Positions 52,784-60,684 are shown, counted from the first letter of the stretch. The stretch: 64,000 bases of DNA from CAUUCX01 sp041844835 (GCA_041844835.1 JBGZBU010000018.1:99545-163544); one strand, 5' to 3'. Made by a program: numbers and translations. Notes: generated from the sequence alone by a model not told the origin.

Positions 52784-54367
52784 CTAGTTCGGCCTATACT
52801 CTTGAGGAATCACCCCCGCAGGAATTCTCCATCCTGCTGCAGCGATACGATCAATCATTTTTTTTGCTTCATTAAAGCTCCACTCCCCCACGGCTTTAAA
52901 GCCTCTTCCTTCCAAAAAACGTATTTGTTTTGGCGTTGTGAGCCCTTCGTCCCTTCGCTTTGCCAGTCGATCAAGGAGCTTACTTGCTTTTCCTGCATTA
53001 TCAATCATATCAGGAAAAATGCCGAGCTTCTCCAGCGCAGTAAGTTGATCCTTTGAGGGTGGTGCTATTTCCCAGCCAAATGCAGGCGTATAGTGCGATA
53101 GATCTTCTGCGCGTATAGACATTTCAAACTGCAATGGGTCTACGAGCTTGCGTTTTCTTTTTCGCATTGCAGCAAGCTCTTTTGCCAAAGCTTCTTCACG
53201 CTGCGAAATGACATCAGATTCTGCAGCTTTTTCGGCGGCTTCTATATCAAAAGCCTCCCCTGCATGTTCTTCGAGATTTTTAGTCATCTGTTTTGCGACT
53301 TCTTCAGATTCACATATAAGATTTGCCGGGTGACAAAGCTCGTGTCGCTCTGTATGCCACAGGAAGTCTAAAAGCAAGAGATTTTCCTTGCCGGGGAAAA
53401 GCCTTGTGCCTCGCCCTACCATCTGACTATAAAGACTTCTGATTTTTGTTGGTCTAAGCACCACTATGCAGTCCACTGATGGGCAGTCCCAGCCCTCTGT
53501 AAGTAGCATCGAATTACAAAGAACATCATACTCGCCATTATCAAAAGCAGATAAAACTTCATCACGATCTTTACTGTTACCGTTTACTTCCGCCGCTCTA
53601 AATCCCTCGCTTTTAAGTAGCTCACAAAATTTTTGCGATGTCTTGACAAGCGGTAAAAATACAACTGTTTTTCTGTTTTGACAGTGAGTCTTCATCTCTT
53701 TTGCTATGCTTGCAAGATATGGATCGAGCGCCGTACCCAGTTCCCCCAACTTAAAATCACCACTTTGTACGCTAACGCCCTTTATATCAAGTTCTAAAGG
53801 TATAGTAATCGCTTTTATAGGAGCTAAATATTTATTTTTTATGGCTTGCACCAGGGTGTATTCGTATGCCAGTGACTCAAAGTATGTGCCGAGATTTTTC
53901 ATATCACCTCTGTCCGGAGTAGCTGTCACGCCAAGAACTTTTGCATCCTTAAAGTGAGTAAGTATCTTTTGATATGATGGTGATACTGAGTGATGAGCCT
54001 CATCTACAATTATTGTCTTAAAATAATCCGTAACAAATTTTTCAAGCCTTTTGTCCTGTTGCAGTGTTTGCACAGAACCAACAACTACACGATTTAAGCT
54101 ATTAAGACAGCTTTCCTCTGCCTTTTCTTTTGCTGTAGCAAGCCCCGTGGCATTTGCGAGCTTATCTGATGCTTGATCAAGTAGCTCTCCCCTATGCGCA
54201 AGTACTAAAACGCGCTCGCCTTTCCTTACTCGCTCTTCGATAACTTTTGAAAAAACAATTGTTTTTCCGCAGCCGGTCGGGAGAACAAGGAGTGTCTTTT
54301 TCACTCCTTGCTCCCATTCAGCCTGTATAGCCTCTTGCGCTTCTTTCTGATATGGTCTTAACTGCAT
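52784..54367 (-). CDS. DEAD/DEAH-box helicase
   Basis: 527-aa superfamily 2 helicase. Motif I LPTGCGKT, motif II DEAHH, motif III VTATPDR, motif VI QMVGRGTRL. UvsW/Type III-like phage helicases occur in this position of the replication module. C-terminal 140 aa contain a helical TPKQIRFLEGRG element. Confidence 0.9.
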   Translation of the reverse strand: MQLRPYQKEAQEAIQAEWEQGVKKTLLVLPTGCGKTIVFSKVIEERVRKGERVLVLAHRGELLDQASDKLANATGLATAKEKAEESCLNSLNRVVVGSVQTLQQDKRLEKFVTDYFKTIIVDEAHHSVSPSYQKILTHFKDAKVLGVTATPDRGDMKNLGTYFESLAYEYTLVQAIKNKYLAPIKAITIPLELDIKGVSVQSGDFKLGELGTALDPYLASIAKEMKTHCQNRKTVVFLPLVKTSQKFCELLKSEGFRAAEVNGNSKDRDEVLSAFDNGEYDVLCNSMLLTEGWDCPSVDCIVVLRPTKIRSLYSQMVGRGTRLFPGKENLLLLDFLWHTERHELCHPANLICESEEVAKQMTKNLEEHAGEAFDIEAAEKAAESDVISQREEALAKELAAMRKRKRKLVDPLQFEMSIRAEDLSHYTPAFGWEIAPPSKDQLTALEKLGIFPDMIDNAGKASKLLDRLAKRRDEGLTTPKQIRFLEGRGFKAVGEWSFNEAKKMIDRIAAAGWRIPAGVIPQEYRPN

Positions 54368-54393
54368 TCTTTAATCTCCTTACTGCGCCCCAC

Positions 54394-54951
54394 CTAAAAA
54401 GGCAAATTATTTATATCTAAAGCGTTGGTTCCAAGAGACATTTTTTCCTGCACCGGCTCTACAGGTGCAGAGGATGGTGTCTGCAGCGGAGTTGATAAAA
54501 GCTGAATTTGATTCCTATTTGCAATTTTTGCAAAATCGACATCATCTCTATAGATCATCCGTTTCACTTCGTTAAAATTGTTGTCATTGTACGTTTTTAT
54601 ACCTATGCGGCACACGCCCACTTTTCCTGGTACGGCACCCCAATTCATCTTGAGTGTTTCCCCTCTTTTTTTTAGCCCTATGCTGCCGAAAAAGGCGGAA
54701 AGAAGCCCCTCTGTCGAGCTGTGTAGAAAAAGGTTATGCTTAAGCCTCACCTCTTGGCCGCTATCGTCTATGATCCTTAATGTGACAATCGCCTTATTAC
54801 AAGCGGGTAGTTTGCCGCCTTCTGATGGGGTATGACGCCCCCGCTCAAAAGACTCTACTACAAATACATAGTCTCCTGCCGGCAGTAGTACAAAGTCGGA
54901 ATCCGCCTTTATTTCATCTTCCCATCCATATTCTCTTTCAACATTATTCAT
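54394..54951 (-). CDS. DUF669 protein
   Basis: 185 aa, phage DUF669 family: LLPAGDYVFVVESFERGRH, KHNLFLHSSTEGLLSAFFGSIGL and a disordered Pro-rich tail ending INNLPF. Usually next to Sak4-like ATPases; a single-strand DNA-binding role is plausible but unproved. Confidence 0.8.
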   Translation of the reverse strand: MNNVEREYGWEDEIKADSDFVLLPAGDYVFVVESFERGRHTPSEGGKLPACNKAIVTLRIIDDSGQEVRLKHNLFLHSSTEGLLSAFFGSIGLKKRGETLKMNWGAVPGKVGVCRIGIKTYNDNNFNEVKRMIYRDDVDFAKIANRNQIQLLSTPLQTPSSAPVEPVQEKMSLGTNALDINNLPF

Positions 54952-54971
54952 TTCAAATCCCTCCTATTTTT

Positions 54972-55991
54972 TTACTTTTCTTTTATTGATAACAATACAT
55001 TCTCCCAATTTGCAATGAGCTTTTCCCAATACTCTGCAGGAATATACCTTATATCCATACCTTTCGGGAAATGCCCTTTTTGCTCCCAAAAGGTGCGTAT
55101 ATCATCGACACTGAGCTTATATCCATCTAACAGGTCTTGCACTGCTTTAGGTAGCGGTTCGTCTTTAGATGGTATCTCTTCCTCGGGTTGTGATGTAGGC
55201 ACAGCCTGAGCAGGAGCAGATGATTCCCAAGGAGTCATGGTGTCTTCAACTTTTTCCGCATCATTAAGAGTAAAGATATGTGCAATTTGACTAAAATCAA
55301 GCGGTAGTAATTCTGGCAAATCGTGTCTGTTCTTTGCATCCCATGATGGGTGATGCGTTGTGTACATGACACGATCTTGACCTTGCGCTTTGAATTTTTT
55401 TCCTTTGTCGTCTGTAGAGAACACCTGCGTTTTGTAATTGCAAAAAAGTACCATATCCGCCCATTCTTTTAAGAGTGCCGCTGTTTTTCCGGTAGTCTTA
55501 TTTCCTAACTTTAACTCATAGCGATCATACGCGCCGAGCTCGTCCGGCTGTTCAAACTTCCTGATGATGGCATGGGCAACGAGCACGACATTGATCCCAA
55601 TTTCAATAAGGTCTGTCAATCGGTTTAGGAGTATTCCCATTTCATACTCAAGTTTTACAAAACCATCGCCATAGCCAAAATCAGTTATACTCTTTTTATT
55701 TGCAGCCATGCAGACATTTTCTGCAACAAGCCTTTCGAGCCAGTCTGCTGTATCAATGACAAGAGTTTTACAAACAGTAGGATTTGCGCGCACAAAGGCG
55801 ACTTCATTCATAAACATTGCCATACTTGTCGGCTTGTCCAATCTTGCAACATCCATATTGCCGGTGGAACCTTCCATATCAATAAAAAGCGGTTCTGGAA
55901 ATTTCGCGGCAAGAGTTGATTTACCCACACCTTCTACCCCATAGATTACAACCTTTTGAGCTTTTGCTATTTTCCCTCGTGTAATATTCAC
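54972..55991 (-). CDS. Sak4-like RecA-fold ATPase
   Basis: 339 aa. Walker A YGVEGVGKST (about 18-27), LFIDMEGSTGN, Walker B TLVIDTADW, VVLVAHA sensor segment. Phage single-strand annealing/recombination ATPase. GTG start with AAAGGAGG 8 nt upstream. Confidence 0.82.
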   Translation of the reverse strand: MNITRGKIAKAQKVVIYGVEGVGKSTLAAKFPEPLFIDMEGSTGNMDVARLDKPTSMAMFMNEVAFVRANPTVCKTLVIDTADWLERLVAENVCMAANKKSITDFGYGDGFVKLEYEMGILLNRLTDLIEIGINVVLVAHAIIRKFEQPDELGAYDRYELKLGNKTTGKTAALLKEWADMVLFCNYKTQVFSTDDKGKKFKAQGQDRVMYTTHHPSWDAKNRHDLPELLPLDFSQIAHIFTLNDAEKVEDTMTPWESSAPAQAVPTSQPEEEIPSKDEPLPKAVQDLLDGYKLSVDDIRTFWEQKGHFPKGMDIRYIPAEYWEKLIANWENVLLSIKEK

Positions 55992-56008
55992 TTACTCATC
56001 CTCCTTTC

Positions 56009-57319
56009 CTAAAAATCCCAATTTTCTTCTCCGGATGCCTGGCTTTCTGCTATAGCATTTGCTATAGCGTTTTCAGTATCCTTTACATACCCATCTTCAA
56101 TTATTATGCTGCACTCTTCACCGGTGCTCACCCTTGTTGCGATAGCTTGTAGCCCCTCTGCCTCAAGCCATGCTCCAAACTCTGTAAGTGTAGTAAGATC
56201 CATTTGCTCAAGCTTATCCAAGAGTACAAAGCCGCAAGATGGTTTCAATTTTCGAGTAATGGCTGTTGCTACTTTTAGTTGTTCCGAGCTACTCATACAG
56301 TCCCACTTATGTCCTTGATAAGTGAGTTCGCCATCTTCCACGGAAAGCGCCGGCAATGGTAGATCGGCGTGATTAAGAAGCTCCTGTTTCTTTTCTCGTA
56401 CATCTGTGAGTTCTTGCGTAAGCGTATCGTACTGTCTTTTATACTGGAGTGCATCTTCTTCTGCCTTGTCCTTGTCGAGATTCGCACGCACTTTTCTATT
56501 GATTTCATCAATCTCTCGTATATTTTGTTCGAGTTCCTCCGTCGACTCATCGATTAAAGTGTCAGCATCTTTTGCAGCTATAACGCAGTCATTTATCGTT
56601 TCAGTGAGCAAGGATTCCGTTTTTTCAAATTCCGCCTTTAACTCATCAAGTCTTGCACTCAGCTCATCACGCTTCTTTGCAAGCTCTGCAGCCTTTTCCC
56701 TTTTACGCTGGTTTTCTCCATTCTTGGCCAAGATTTCTTGTTGTTCTTTTATTAGCTCGCTTGCTGACACCAAATCTTTTGGCGCATCAGGATAGTACTC
56801 TTGCTCCCTCGCAAATTTCGCTTTCTGGTCGGCTATTTGCCCTATGGCATGACGGCGATTATAAATATCTGTTTCTTCTTGCTCTAATTTTGCAAGCTCC
56901 TCTCCTACGCCTATGATTTTAAGGAGCGTGTCCGCTTTTGCTTTATTGTTTCCTTGCATGAATTTCGGAAGATCAAGCGCAAGCTCTTCCACAAAACTGT
57001 TTAGTAAGTCTTGTCCGGAACGATTTCCATCCGGATCTATAACTTTCAGATCGCTATTTTTACCTTTACGTTCAACAACTAAACCGTTTGACAATACTAT
57101 GTGCAGATATGGTGGGGTCATTGAGCCCTCACGGTGCGGCTGACTCGGCTTAAACTTTCCCCCACCAAGCCCCCACGCAATGCTATCAAGCACACTTGTT
57201 TTCCCTTCGCCATTATCTCCGCCGATAATTGTAAGTCCGTTTTGCGACGGTTCGATTTTTACAGCTTTAACTCTCTTCACGTTTTCGATCTCTAGCTTGT
57301 TGATTTTTACTTGTGACAT
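56009..57319 (-). CDS. SbcC/RecN-like ATPase
   Basis: 436 aa. N-terminal Walker A GGDNGEGKTSVLDSIAWGLGGG, a long coiled coil (about 155-330) and a C-terminal ABC-type signature (CMSSSEQLKVATAI) with FVLLDKLE. Phage-encoded relative of SbcC/AAA recombination ATPases; probably a nuclease partner or recombination mediator. Confidence 0.82.
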   Translation of the reverse strand: MSQVKINKLEIENVKRVKAVKIEPSQNGLTIIGGDNGEGKTSVLDSIAWGLGGGKFKPSQPHREGSMTPPYLHIVLSNGLVVERKGKNSDLKVIDPDGNRSGQDLLNSFVEELALDLPKFMQGNNKAKADTLLKIIGVGEELAKLEQEETDIYNRRHAIGQIADQKAKFAREQEYYPDAPKDLVSASELIKEQQEILAKNGENQRKREKAAELAKKRDELSARLDELKAEFEKTESLLTETINDCVIAAKDADTLIDESTEELEQNIREIDEINRKVRANLDKDKAEEDALQYKRQYDTLTQELTDVREKKQELLNHADLPLPALSVEDGELTYQGHKWDCMSSSEQLKVATAITRKLKPSCGFVLLDKLEQMDLTTLTEFGAWLEAEGLQAIATRVSTGEECSIIIEDGYVKDTENAIANAIAESQASGEENWDF

Positions 57320-57858
57320 TTCCTTATCTCCTTATTCTTCATAAAGCATATCCAGTGTGTTTTACTCGCTTTGCCTGATCTGTGTCCAAAGACGGGCTTT
57401 TCTTCTGTGAGGGCGAGCACTTCGCGAACCTTGATATCGGTCTCGTTCCATTTAAAGATCAAAAATCCACCTGGTTTTTAAACCCTGAAACATTCGGCAA
57501 ACCCTTTACGCAGCATATCTCGCCAGTCGCTGTATAGAGCGCCATACTTTATATGTTGATAGCCGTTCGGCGCAGATTTTTCATTTAAACTGCCATACAG
57601 AATAGCCATTTTGCTTTTCCCCGTATTATAAAGCAGGTGCGGGGGATCGAAGACTACCATCTCAAATGAGTTTTCCGGGAATGGAATATCCGTAAAATCT
57701 GCCACTATGTCGGGGTCTACTTTAAAATCTCGTCCGTCGCAAAGGGTTACCCGCTCTTCTCTGATATCCATGTAGGTTACCCGCGGGTCCTCTTTGTCGA
57801 AATAAAACATCCTTCCCCCGCACGCTACGTCAAGAATCGGTGTACTTGGCGTGTACAT
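57307..57858 (-). pseudogene. SAM-dependent methyltransferase with in-frame stop
   Basis: Class I methyltransferase (motif I LDVACGGRMFYF, motif IV VFDPPHLL). Codon 127 is TAA (57478-57480); the frame continues as KPGGFLIFKWNE to a stop at 57307-57309, matching the usual LKPGG motif with Leu replaced by stop. Full length would be 183 aa. The 126-aa product lacks the last strands. One TTA to TAA change explains it. GGGAGG lies 5 nt before the ATG. Target (DNA or RNA) unknown. Confidence 0.85.
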
Positions 57859-57871
57859 ACTTACCTCCCTT

Positions 57872-58447
57872 TTAATAATAGAATCTGTGCAGCCCGAAGT
57901 CGCCGCGGCACTCCTTGCTTTTAGCCCAATACGGCTCGCTCATTTTTTTGTATGCGTAAAAGTGCGTCATTGGCTCACTGCATGCGCTCTCGCCGAGCTC
58001 AAATACCCTGTATACTGCCTCTTTTGTAATTGGCGGCACTGTGCCGCTATATGGCTCTGCATACTGATAAGGCGCGGTTACGATATCTGTTAGCGACTCC
58101 CCCCACAGCGCCGACCTATCTCGTATAGTCTGAGCCACTGCCATTTGGCCGATAAGGGTGTCGCCCCTTGCTTCTGCCGCAACCACGCGCTCTATCAGGT
58201 CTTTTTCCTCCGGCGTAAGGTTTTTTTTGGCCTCGCCCTGCACCTCGCTTGTCACCTCACTCGCCAGCTTCCCGTATTCGCTTTCCTTGGGTTCGGCTCC
58301 CCCGTGCGCGCACCTCAGCACTACCAATATTACTATAAGCAGCACAAGCAGTATGTTTTTTAAAATATCTCGCCTTTTGCGGCGTGAATACCTTTCTTTC
58401 TGCGCCTTTTCGATCACATAGCGCGCTAATACTTCCTTTTTATCCAT
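57872..58447 (-). CDS. Membrane-anchored SleB-type cell-wall hydrolase
   Basis: 191 aa. N-terminal basic cytoplasmic segment, one TM helix (ILLVLLIVILVVL, about 31-44), then a Hydrolase_2/SleB domain (IERVVAAEARGDTLIGQMAVAQTIRDR to GLHRFYY) with the catalytic Glu in AAEARGD. Lytic transglycosylase or amidase activity is expected outside the membrane. Its place in the early module, not lysis, is unusual. Confidence 0.8.
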   Translation of the reverse strand: MDKKEVLARYVIEKAQKERYSRRKRRDILKNILLVLLIVILVVLRCAHGGAEPKESEYGKLASEVTSEVQGEAKKNLTPEEKDLIERVVAAEARGDTLIGQMAVAQTIRDRSALWGESLTDIVTAPYQYAEPYSGTVPPITKEAVYRVFELGESACSEPMTHFYAYKKMSEPYWAKSKECRGDFGLHRFYY

Positions 58448-58456
58448 AACTACCCC

Positions 58457-58774
58457 CTATATTTCTTGCACAGTTTTTGTGCCCTCAGCGGCATCACTAT
58501 TTATCTTGCCAAGTCCTTTTCTTACCTCGGCTATAAATTCGAGCGCATCGGATGGGTCCTCAAATCGCCTGAACAACACACAGTCATCTGCGCCTTTGTC
58601 CCTGCCCCACACCCATAAGGCGTTCATTTCAATTGCAGGGTGCACACTTGAGCTTATTTTAAAGGTCCCATTGTTGTATAAGTCTCCATTTTTGCGGAAA
58701 GACTCGTCCATATACAGTACTTTTCCGAATACCAATGTGTCATATCTAAATAGTTCGATTTCTAATTTTTTCAT
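58457..58774 (-). CDS. Hypothetical early phage protein
   Basis: 105 aa, no recognised domain (LFRYDTLVFGKVLYMDES, ALWVWGRDKGADDCVLFRRFED). AGGAGG precedes the ATG. Probably a small early-region protein. Confidence 0.65.
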   Translation of the reverse strand: MKKLEIELFRYDTLVFGKVLYMDESFRKNGDLYNNGTFKISSSVHPAIEMNALWVWGRDKGADDCVLFRRFEDPSDALEFIAEVRKGLGKINSDAAEGTKTVQEI

Positions 58775-58809
58775 TACGTTACCTCCTGTTTTTTGACTTC
58801 AATAATTTG

Positions 58810-59394
58810 CTATTTCTCTTCTGTAAAATGCAGCTCCATCAGATCGGCAAGCGCGAGGTATTCTTTTGCTACCCTGCCAGTGCGAGTATCTTTTACGCGC
58901 TCCCTAAACTCATCTAATGTGCCACTAAAGCAGCCGCACTTAACGACAATCTCGCCGCTTTTGGTGGTGTAAAAGGTGGTAGCTCTATACGCAGTACCAA
59001 AGCCTCGCACCACGGCATAGTCCGCACTGCTGCATACCCATGCATCGTCGCCTACACATGCATCGCCGCATACCCGAGCATCGCCGCCTACCCATGCATT
59101 GCCGCCTACCCATGCAGTGCCGCATACCCGAGCATCGTCGCCTACCCGAGCATTGCCGTCTACCCGAGCATTGCCGTCTACCCGAGCATCGTCGCCTACC
59201 CGAGCATCGCCGCATACCCGAGCATCGCCGCATACCCGAGCATCGCCGTCATGAGACAAGTTATGCTCCCCTTGGATGTATCCACTAAGGTCTCCCACTC
59301 GGATATTTCCGAAGTCCTTAAGGGCGCGTATCCTATACAAGGTGTTGTTGCCGATTTTTATGGTGTCATTAGACACCAGCTCATACTTTGCCAT
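58810..59394 (-). CDS. Hexapeptide-repeat phage protein
   Basis: 194 aa. Middle region (about 45-125) consists of about 12 six-residue units of the GDARVC type, predicting a left-handed beta-helix. A C-terminal domain follows with CGCFSGTLDEFRERVKDT. Such phage proteins are common but of unknown function. The ATG at 59394 has AGGAGG 8 nt upstream. Confidence 0.8.
   Translation of the reverse strand: MAKYELVSNDTIKIGNNTLYRIRALKDFGNIRVGDLSGYIQGEHNLSHDGDARVCGDARVCGDARVGDDARVDGNARVDGNARVGDDARVCGTAWVGGNAWVGGDARVCGDACVGDDAWVCSSADYAVVRGFGTAYRATTFYTTKSGEIVVKCGCFSGTLDEFRERVKDTRTGRVAKEYLALADLMELHFTEEK
59035..59252. repeat. 18-bp tandem repeats encoding hexapeptides
   Basis: About 12 units of TACCCGAGCATCGCCGCA-like sequence with small variations. 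Unit length is a multiple of 3, so copy changes keep the frame. Confidence 0.9.
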
Positions 59395-59399
59395 TTTTG

Positions 59400-59570
59400 T
59401 TACCTCCTGCGGCTTTTTAGCCACTCCTCAAACTCCTCTGCTATTATCCGATATGGCGCTCCTTTTACTCTTGGCAACACCGGAGCACCCTTTGTGTTGC
59501 ATAGGCGAGTTAAGTACTCGCGGGATAAACCATATTTTTTTATGGCTTCTTCCATTGATAAGATTTTCAT
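59400..59570 (-). CDS. Excisionase-like DNA-binding protein
   Basis: 56 aa with a winged helix typical of MerR/excisionase proteins (SMEEAIKKYGLSREYLTRLC, PYRIIAEEFEEWLKSR). ATG at 59570 has AAAGGAGG. First gene of the leftward early operon after the regulators; probably aids excision. A general helix-turn-helix regulator is an alternative. Confidence 0.75.
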   Translation of the reverse strand: MKILSMEEAIKKYGLSREYLTRLCNTKGAPVLPRVKGAPYRIIAEEFEEWLKSRRR

Positions 59571-59622
59571 TTTGCCTCCTTTTATCCAACTCTCCAGAAA
59601 CACTATATATTGTAGCCTTTGC

Positions 59623-59666
59623 TTGATTTTTGTTGCATCCTGCGCTATAATACGAACAGATGTTCA
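59623..59666 (+). promoter_or_regulatory. Promoter with SOS box
   Basis: TTGATT (59623-59628), 17-nt spacer, perfect TATAAT (59646-59651). Overlapping the start point is CGAACAGATGTTCA (59653-59666), matching the gram-positive LexA consensus CGAACRNRYGTTYG at 13 of 14 positions. Derepression after DNA damage is expected. Confidence 0.8.
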
Positions 59667-59688
59667 TGGAAAGGGGGTGACAAGCATA

Positions 59689-59847
59689 ATGGCTAAAAAC
59701 AGCAAACAGACATCCAAGCGTGCTGCAACTGCAGCTTCCAATGTCTTGCGAGATGGTAGAACCGGCAAAGATTCCAAGACTGCCGCAGGTTCTGCGCTCT
59801 CGCAAAGAGCTTCGAAAAAAAACGAAATGATTTTTTCGGAAGAGTAA
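59689..59847 (+). CDS. 52-aa basic protein under SOS control
   Basis: Small basic, Ser/Thr/Ala-rich protein (MAKNSKQTSKRAATAASNVL, then SALSQRASKKNE). The KQTSK and ALSQ pattern recalls small hypothetical proteins I have seen in other bacteria; no function is known to me. GGGGGTGA lies 8 nt before the ATG, a terminator follows the stop. It runs against the early operon. Confidence 0.75.
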   Translation: MAKNSKQTSKRAATAASNVLRDGRTGKDSKTAAGSALSQRASKKNEMIFSEE

Positions 59848-59870
59848 CTCATTAAGGGTTACTCTTTTTT
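59841..59870 (+). terminator. Terminator of the 52-aa gene
   Basis: AGAGTAAC and GTTACTCT arms followed by a T-run; lies on the stop codon of the small gene and at the end of the convergent regulator gene. Confidence 0.85.
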
Positions 59871-60064
59871 ATAAACACTTTCAGTATTTCTTCATCGCTC
59901 ATGCCTAAAATGTTTGCGATCTGGCGTATTCGCCATAGGGGCATTGTGCTTTCCGCTATCCAGCGACTCAAAGTTCCCCTTGTTACTCCTATTTCTCTGC
60001 TCAATTTTGATATGCTGTACTTTTTTTTAAACAAGATCAACCTAAATTCTTCTTTGTCCATCAT
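59852..60064 (-). CDS. XRE-type helix-turn-helix regulator
   Basis: 70 aa, helix-turn-helix at about 15-38 (SISKLSREIGVTRGTLSRWI). The preferred ATG at 60064 follows AAAGGAG and an 11-base G run. A longer form from GTG 60145 would read through the G run as RRGGGG. Second regulator of the lytic side; antirepressor or Cro-like. Confidence 0.75.
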   Translation of the reverse strand: MMDKEEFRLILFKKKYSISKLSREIGVTRGTLSRWIAESTMPLWRIRQIANILGMSDEEILKVFIKKSNP

Positions 60065-60124
60065 TCCCCCCCCCCCTCTCCTTTCCGTCTGATTCCGATA
60101 CTCACTTATCTTTAGCACCACTTT

Positions 60125-60141
60125 ATCAAATTTAATTTGAT
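60125..60141. promoter_or_regulatory. Repressor operator, copy 2
   Basis: ATCAAATTTAATTTGAT, identical to the copy at 60634-60650. Lies at the end of the Cro-like gene and upstream of the second regulator; a weak TTGCCG/TTGATA promoter on the minus strand overlaps it. Confidence 0.75.
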
Positions 60142-60341
60142 TCACACGGCAAAAAAATATGCTTCATGCTCACTCCGTAGAGCTCTGCAAGCTGTCTTGC
60201 CTGCATGACCTTTGGCTCGCTCTTTCCCAATTCCCAGTTTACAATAGTATTATTTGTTACGCCCATTGCCTTGGCAGCCTCTTTTTGTGTCAATCCGGCG
60301 TTGACCCTTGCAGCCTTAAGGGTTATCTTAAAATCGTCCAA
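60132..60341 (-). CDS. Cro-like XRE regulator
   Basis: 69 aa. Helix-turn-helix LTQKEAAKAMGVTNNTIVNWE at about 17-37. TTG start with AGGAGG 8 nt upstream. First main gene of the leftward lytic transcript, opposite the repressor. Confidence 0.85.
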   Translation of the reverse strand: MDDFKITLKAARVNAGLTQKEAAKAMGVTNNTIVNWELGKSEPKVMQARQLAELYGVSMKHIFLPCESN

Positions 60342-60354
60342 CTATTTCACCTCC

Positions 60355-60453
60355 TCATTTTAGTATTAGTACACATATAGCCACTACTGCAGCTATCGCG
60401 ATTACAAATGCTACCTTTTCTTTTTTTGTTGTCTTTCTTACTTTTATTTTCAT
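60355..60453 (-). CDS. 32-aa transmembrane peptide ORF
   Basis: Basic N-terminus (MKIKVRKTTKKEK) followed by a hydrophobic helix (VAFVIAIAAVVAICVLILK). Its stop codon abuts the ribosome binding site of the Cro-like gene, suggesting coupling. No good ribosome binding site of its own, so uncertain. Confidence 0.5.
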   Translation of the reverse strand: MKIKVRKTTKKEKVAFVIAIAAVVAICVLILK

Positions 60454-60494
60454 TGTATATGCATAGGCGATGTGATATATTTACCTAAAGGGGG

Positions 60495-60590
60495 TTAATC
60501 CCCTTTAGGCTCGAACTCAAGCGTGAGTTCGATTATGATTAGCAGCAGGTTGACCTTTATGGTCAATTTGCTTTTTTTGAGCTTTTTCAC
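60495..60590 (-). CDS. 31-aa leader peptide ORF
   Basis: GTG start with GGAGG 11 nt upstream: a basic N-terminus (MKKLKKSKLTIKV) then a hydrophobic strand (NLLLIII) and acidic end. First ORF behind the lytic promoter. The DNA contains three small inverted repeats (60484-60568), so codons and RNA hairpins overlap. Confidence 0.5.
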   Translation of the reverse strand: MKKLKKSKLTIKVNLLLIIIELTLEFEPKGD

Positions 60591-60626
60591 ATCTGCCCGT
60601 CCCTCCTTTCCTTAACTCTTGAGTTA

Positions 60627-60655
60627 ATTGTAAATCAAATTTAATTTGATGTCAA
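60627..60655 (-). promoter_or_regulatory. Lytic promoter with operator in the spacer
   Basis: Minus-strand TTGACA (60650-60655), 17-nt spacer, TACAAT (60627-60632). The 17-bp palindrome ATCAAATTTAATTTGAT (60634-60650) fills the spacer, so repressor binding blocks polymerase directly. Confidence 0.85.
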
Positions 60656-60684
60656 CTAAAAAAGTATTTTTTTTTGATTTTATC

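Noticed and set aside
59035..59252. CRISPR-like array
   Set aside because: Contiguous 18-bp tandem coding repeats without spacers.
59040..59288. Arg/His/Pro-rich ORF opposite the hexapeptide gene
   Set aside because: Antisense reading of the 18-bp repeat; no ribosome binding site.
59251..59847. 198-aa plus-strand ORF ending with the small SOS gene
   Set aside because: Upstream part is antisense to the hexapeptide and excisionase-like genes; promoter and ribosome binding site support only the last 52 codons.
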